NCBI GenBank assembly: GCA_001780725.1
Contig: MFIM01000016.1
Coordinates: 1 to 42,611, forward strand
Length of the DNA stretch: 42,611 bases
From: Candidatus Giovannonibacteria bacterium RIFCSPLOWO2_02_FULL_45_28
Lineage (GTDB): Bacteria; Patescibacteriota; Minisyncoccia; UBA11713; 2-01-FULL-45-33
Direction: 5' to 3'
Position 1 is the first letter of the stretch. Every line of letters begins with the position of its first letter. Both the position numbers and the translations under genes were made by a program. Under the pieces are notes generated by a model. That model ran no database searches. It saw only the letters and a program-made list of their open reading frames with translations, and was not told where the DNA came from. Positions 38,767 through 42,611 of the stretch are shown here, one piece after another.

Positions 38767-39771
38767 ATGCTGGATAAAAACTTCGTATTACAGCAGATAA
38801 AACTATGGATAGAGGAGCGCATTGTTACTCAAGAAGATGTGTCGGCGCTGTTCGGCGCCCCAACGGCAAAAGCAGAGCCCGTTGGCGCCGCCGCGCCGGG
38901 CAGCGATTTGCTTTCGCATAAATTGGGCATCTCCGAAATACTTTATGCAATGGGCGCGCTTTTGGTGGTTTTGGGCATCGGAATTTTGATTGCCCAGCAT
39001 TGGTCTGAGTTGAGCTCTTTTACAAAAATTATTGCAACGCTCGGGTCGGCTGTCGCGGCATATATAGTTGGCGCAGTAATGAATCGGGACGAGAATCTAT
39101 CAAAAATAGGACAGGCGTTTTTTATGATCTCCGGACTGATTATGCCGCTTGGCTTTGGCGTAACTTTGGATGCGATGAACATAGATTTCAGCACTTTCGG
39201 GTCGCAGAGTTTGATGTCGGCAGTTTTACTTGCGCTTTATATTTTATCGGCGCTGATTTTTAAAAAAGATATTTTATATTTTTTCACAATTGTTTTTGGC
39301 ACATGGTTTTATTTTAGCTTTACGAGCTATTTAGTCGGAACTAACCCGTTTTTTGACACGCTCAAATTCTACGAATACAGAATTCTTTTGGCGGGGCTTG
39401 TTTATTTGTTGCTGGGCTATTATGTTGCCGCAAAAAATAGAGAAGTTGCAGCAAGCAGGCTGTACGCTCTGGGAACGCTCGGTTTTCTTGGCGCAGCTTT
39501 TGCGCTTGGCGGATGGAAACCGGAACAAAATATTTTTTGGGAGTTAGCATTTCCCGGACTTGTTTTCGTTTTTATATTTTTGAGCATTTACGTTAAAAAC
39601 AGCGCCCCGCTAACGCTTGGCGCTCTTTATCTGATGGCTTACATCATAAAAATTACCGGAGAATATTTCTATGACAGTTTGGGGTGGGAACTTTCGCTTG
39701 TTATTGCCGGATTGCTTTTGATTCTCATTGGTTACCTTGCTTTCCGACTGAAAAAACAATACATAACATAA
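38767..39771 (+). CDS. DUF2157-like polytopic membrane protein
   Basis: The 334-residue protein has a short cytoplasmic N-terminal helix-turn region ([23 protein letters not shown]) followed by about nine membrane helices. The opening plus the [19 protein letters not shown] helix is typical of DUF2157 proteins. Function is unknown. A TAAAAT box ends 6 bases before the ATG, inside the stop region of the previous gene. The H+-pyrophosphatase gene begins one base after its stop. Confidence 0.65.
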   Translation: MLDKNFVLQQIKLWIEERIVTQEDVSALFGAPTAKAEPVGAAAPGSDLLSHKLGISEILYAMGALLVVLGIGILIAQHWSELSSFTKIIATLGSAVAAYIVGAVMNRDENLSKIGQAFFMISGLIMPLGFGVTLDAMNIDFSTFGSQSLMSAVLLALYILSALIFKKDILYFFTIVFGTWFYFSFTSYLVGTNPFFDTLKFYEYRILLAGLVYLLLGYYVAAKNREVAASRLYALGTLGFLGAAFALGGWKPEQNIFWELAFPGLVFVFIFLSIYVKNSAPLTLGALYLMAYIIKITGEYFYDSLGWELSLVIAGLLLILIGYLAFRLKKQYIT

Positions 39772-39772
39772 T

Positions 39773-41839
39773 ATGACCATAGAATATTTTGCAATCGGGA
39801 CGTCGGCTATTTCAATACTTTTTGCGCTAGTTCTGCGAAGAAGCGTGAAAAAAGAACCCGAAGGGGACGAAAAAATGCGGGAGATCGCCGAGGCTATCCG
39901 TGAAGGATCCCGCGCGTTTTTAAAAAGGCAGTTTAAGTCGGTGTTTGTGGTGGGCGTGGCGGTTGCACTTGCGCTTTGGTATTTTTTGGGAAATTTAATT
40001 GCTCTCGGTTTTGTCGTTGGAGCCACTGCTTCTTCGCTCGCCGCTTTTTTGGGAATGCAGACGGCGGTCATGGCAAACGTGCGCGTTACGGAAAGCGCGA
40101 AATCCGGGATCCAAAAAGCGTTCTCGCTTGCTTTTAAGGGCGGGTCCGTAACCGGATTTTTGGTTGTCGGACTCGGCCTTTTGGTTGTATCCGGTTTTTG
40201 GTGGTGGACAAAAGATCTCGCCGCGCTCATAGGCGTCGGGTTCGGAGGGTCCTTAATTTCAGTTTTTTCGCGCTTGGGCGGAGGAATTTATACTAAAGCC
40301 GCCGACGTCGGAGCAGACCTCGTCGGTAAAACAGAAGCTGGCATCCCCGAAGATGATCCGCGCAACCCAGCTGTGATTGCCGACAATGTCGGCGACAATG
40401 TCGGGGATTGCGCAGGAATGGCCGCAGATCTTTTTGAAACTTACGCGGTAACCTTAATTGCCGCCATGCTTTTGGGCGGGTCAATTTTCGCCGGAGCGGA
40501 CGCGGCAGTTCTTTTGCCGCTGATTTTGGGCGGGGTTGCGATTTGGGCTTCCATAATAGGATTTTTCTTTGTTCGCGTGTCCGGCATTACTAACCTGCCT
40601 GCCGGCAAGGCAGGAATAATGTTAGCCATGTACAAAGGTCTGGTGGCAGCCGGGATTTTGTCCGCTGCAGGATTTTATTGGGCAATCGGAGAACTGGTGG
40701 CAAGACCGGGCGAGATGGGGTGGAGCAATACTTTTGCCAAAGTTGTAAAAGTGCCCGGAGACGCTGTTTGGTATTTTTTCTCCGCGCTTGTGGGGCTCAT
40801 CGTTGTTTTAGGAATGGTTTTAATCACGGAATACTACACTTCAAAAAAATTCCGGCCCGTTAAATCCATCGCGGAAAGTTCAAAATCCGGACACGGCACA
40901 AATATTATTATGGGGCTTGCCGTGTCTCTGGAATCAACCGCATTGCCGGCGCTGCTCATTGCTTTTGCGGCTTACGCCGCTTACATTTTCGCCGGGCTTT
41001 ACGGCGTAGCGCTTTCGGCTGTTTCAATGCTTTCAATGGCGGGGATTATTATAGCAATTGATTCCTTTGGACCAATTACGGATAACGCCGGAGGGATTGC
41101 CGAGATGGCAGGGCTTCCAAAAAATGTGCGCGAAGTGACGGATCCGCTAGACGCCGTCGGCAATACAACCAAAGCGGTCACAAAAGGCTACGCCATCGCT
41201 TCGGCAGGACTTGCGGCAATGGTTTTGTTTTCCGCTTACGCTTCGGATTTGGCCGCGGCCGGAAAAAGCGCGGTTTTTGACCTCTCCGATCCCTTAGTAA
41301 TAGCCGGCCTACTTATCGGAGGAATGCTTCCTTATATATTCGGATCCTTGGCAATGCGCTCGGTTGGGAAAAGCGCGGAGGCGGTGGTTTTGGAAGTAAG
41401 AAGACAATTTAAAGAGTTTCCCGGAATAATGTCGGGCTCGCAAAAACCAGACTACGCAGCAACGGTGGACATTGTGACGCGCGCCGCACTTAGAGAAATG
41501 ATTTTGCCGGCAATTTTGCCGATTTTTGCAACAATCATCGTTGGTTTTTTGCTGGGACCTAAAGCTTTAGGCGGGCTTTTGATCGGAGTAATCATTACGG
41601 GATTTTTCGTTGCAATATCAATGACTTCCGGCGGCGCAGCCTGGGACAACGCCAAAAAATTTATTGAGGAGGATCAGCCAGGAGGCGGATATGGAGGCAA
41701 AGGCTCGGATGCGCATAAAGCTGCCGTGACCGGAGACACCGTCGGTGATCCGTACAAAGACACCGCAGGCCCCGCAATTAACCCGATGATTAAGGTAGTC
41801 AACATAGTCGCCCTTTTGCTCGTCCCGTTTTTGAAATAA
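39773..41839 (+). CDS. hppA: Membrane-bound proton-translocating pyrophosphatase
   Basis: The 688-residue, ~16-helix pump couples PPi hydrolysis to H+ export. Substrate motifs [21 protein letters not shown] and [18 protein letters not shown] are intact, with a C-terminal [20 protein letters not shown]. The K+-dependence site reads [10 protein letters not shown]; Lys and Thr at these positions mark the K+-independent class. A 21-base palindrome at 40594-40614 inserts LPAGKAG in a loop. In streamlined fermentative cells such pumps conserve energy from PPi. Confidence 0.96.
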   Translation: MTIEYFAIGTSAISILFALVLRRSVKKEPEGDEKMREIAEAIREGSRAFLKRQFKSVFVVGVAVALALWYFLGNLIALGFVVGATASSLAAFLGMQTAVMANVRVTESAKSGIQKAFSLAFKGGSVTGFLVVGLGLLVVSGFWWWTKDLAALIGVGFGGSLISVFSRLGGGIYTKAADVGADLVGKTEAGIPEDDPRNPAVIADNVGDNVGDCAGMAADLFETYAVTLIAAMLLGGSIFAGADAAVLLPLILGGVAIWASIIGFFFVRVSGITNLPAGKAGIMLAMYKGLVAAGILSAAGFYWAIGELVARPGEMGWSNTFAKVVKVPGDAVWYFFSALVGLIVVLGMVLITEYYTSKKFRPVKSIAESSKSGHGTNIIMGLAVSLESTALPALLIAFAAYAAYIFAGLYGVALSAVSMLSMAGIIIAIDSFGPITDNAGGIAEMAGLPKNVREVTDPLDAVGNTTKAVTKGYAIASAGLAAMVLFSAYASDLAAAGKSAVFDLSDPLVIAGLLIGGMLPYIFGSLAMRSVGKSAEAVVLEVRRQFKEFPGIMSGSQKPDYAATVDIVTRAALREMILPAILPIFATIIVGFLLGPKALGGLLIGVIITGFFVAISMTSGGAAWDNAKKFIEEDQPGGGYGGKGSDAHKAAVTGDTVGDPYKDTAGPAINPMIKVVNIVALLLVPFLK
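40594..40614. repeat. In-frame CCTGCC palindrome in hppA
   Basis: CCTGCCT-GCC-GGC-AAGGCAGG is nearly self-complementary and adds LPAGKAG between helices of the pyrophosphatase (VSGITN...IMLAMYKG), where family members have no such segment. Confidence 0.65.
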
Positions 41840-41857
41840 TTGAACCACGGCACTCCC

Positions 41858-41886
41858 TTGAGCGGGTTTTACTTTTGTGCTACATT
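41858..41886 (+). promoter_or_regulatory. Extended -10 promoter of the 73-residue protein
   Basis: TTGAGC (41858-41863) and TACATT (41881-41886) are 17 bases apart, with TGC directly before the -10 box. Confidence 0.55.
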
Positions 41887-41939
41887 AGGCAAAGGTTGTT
41901 AAAGATTGTTTGAAAGGAAAGGATCGGAAGGAGGAGGGG

Positions 41940-42161
41940 GTGGCGAAGAAAGCAGACAAAAAGACGAAGTTAGACGAGCTTTGGGAGAAAGTTGAAGCGG
42001 CGAGAGAAAGATTTGACGAAGCGAAAATGGCAAAAAATTTAACATATAATCTCTGGCAGAAAGACGAAGATAAACTGCGAGCCGCGGGGGAAAAACTCAA
42101 TGAGGCATTGCAAGAGCTGTACGATCACGAAAAAAAGTTAAGCCAAAAAGAAGAGCTCTAA
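41940..42161 (+). CDS. Small charged helical protein (73 residues)
   Basis: GTG at 41940, preceded by AAGGAGGAGG, encodes a highly charged coiled-coil protein (LDELWEKVEAARERFDEAK, ending LYDHEKKLSQKEEL). A TTG start at 41910 is possible but lies before the ribosome-binding site. No family is recognised. Confidence 0.6.
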   Translation: MAKKADKKTKLDELWEKVEAARERFDEAKMAKNLTYNLWQKDEDKLRAAGEKLNEALQELYDHEKKLSQKEEL

Positions 42162-42212
42162 TCCGGGCTTTTGTTTTTTGCCAAATAAATAAATTTATGC
42201 TACGATGCCGGA

Positions 42213-42545
42213 ATGGAAAACAGCGACAGAGTAGAGAACCGCAGCAACGACGATCTTGCGCGAAAAACGATTGAATACGTTAAAAAAGAGGGCATCGCCG
42301 AGGCCAATAGAATTTCTCAAGAAAAATTGCGCGTTGAGCTCAAAGAAGCTGTTGATAATCTGGATGGCCTGAATAAGAAGTTTGCGTCCGTTGGCTTTGG
42401 CAGCGCAGATAAAAAAATGTACGAGTTCAAAAGAAGAACGGAGAAAGAAAATATTGCACATTTAAAAAACCTTATCAAAATGAACATGAGTCCGGAAGAG
42501 AAAGAAAATCTAAAAAAACTTTTTCCGTTTGCAAAACAAAGATAA
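42213..42545 (+). CDS. Hypothetical helical protein (110 residues)
   Basis: This soluble, charged, predominantly helical protein contains IEYVKKEGIAEANRISQEKL and ends LKKLFPFAKQR. No membrane segment or known motif is present. An extended -10 (TGCTACGAT, box 42201-42206) ends 6 bases before the ATG, suggesting leaderless transcription. Confidence 0.6.
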   Translation: MENSDRVENRSNDDLARKTIEYVKKEGIAEANRISQEKLRVELKEAVDNLDGLNKKFASVGFGSADKKMYEFKRRTEKENIAHLKNLIKMNMSPEEKENLKKLFPFAKQR

Positions 42546-42563
42546 CTTTGTTAATATCCACTC

Positions 42564-42611
42564 ATGGAAGACGAGGTTTACAACACTTATCTAATACCAA
42601 CGGTCATTGAG
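42564..42611 (+). CDS. clpP: ATP-dependent Clp protease proteolytic subunit, 5' fragment
   Basis: Only 16 codons lie inside the window: MEDEVYNTYLIPTVIE. The LIPTVIE block is the conserved N-terminal opening of ClpP, which forms the tetradecameric serine protease chamber. The active site lies beyond the edge. A TAATAT box (42552-42557) ends 6 bases before the ATG. The call rests on a short segment. Confidence 0.65.
   Translation, partial: MEDEVYNTYLIPTVIE

Noticed and set aside
1-42611. Recoded UGA (code 25)
   Set aside because: Several well-supported genes end in TGA and no conserved gene needs read-through.

Overview
The window looks like a chromosomal segment of a Candidate Phyla Radiation (Patescibacteria) bacterium, most likely a Parcubacteria-type lineage. 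This is an inference from gene content: a PrgI/VirB4/VirB6-like type IV secretion locus, TSP3-repeat and PKD-like envelope proteins, an ORF6N protein, HicAB and HEPN/MNT modules, small membrane proteins, and many short palindromes inserted in frame in genes. TGA is used as a stop (for example the small genes ending at 16443 and 23155), so the UGA-glycine code of Gracilibacteria is not in use.

Layout. 1-1756 has no convincing protein gene. It holds a tRNA-Tyr (395-482, minus), several hairpins or terminators at the left edge, a long hairpin-rich stretch behind a strong minus promoter (1331-1358), and a separate plus-strand transcription unit (promoter 1436-1463, terminator 1722-1755). 1757-16383 (minus) is a compact secretion/pilus-like locus: a secreted protein, a TSP3-repeat protein, a secreted coiled-coil protein, a VirB6-like channel protein with a very large soluble tail, a proline-rich protein, PrgI, a TraC-like protein, the VirB4 ATPase, a PKD-like protein, a VirB2-like pilin candidate, an inserted HEPN/MNT toxin-antitoxin pair, a membrane-anchored beta-propeller and a TrmB-type regulator. 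A 46-residue lipoprotein with its own promoter and terminator lies just upstream.

16659-29889 is mostly housekeeping on the minus strand: GlmS, a GDPD phosphodiesterase, small membrane proteins, a LeuRS carrying an inserted Nudix domain, and an M16 peptidase - AI-2E-type permease - MetRS - TatD operon. One plus-strand unit encodes a P5C dehydrogenase. 30122-34612 holds an orphan HicB, a histidine kinase - response regulator - PilB operon and an unknown protein. 34759-42611 is mainly plus strand: an ORF6N protein, NusA, a convergent HicBA pair, several hypotheticals, a DUF2157-like membrane protein, a K+-independent H+-pyrophosphatase and the first 16 codons of a probable clpP.

Four things stand out. 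(1) A family of cruciform-like palindromes sits in frame inside at least five genes, including LeuRS and MetRS. (2) LeuRS has a complete Nudix domain in its editing region. (3) A HEPN/MNT cassette sits between two copies of the first ~40 bp of the downstream gene. (4) Many genes have a -10 box ending 6-7 bases before the start codon, suggesting widespread leaderless transcription.
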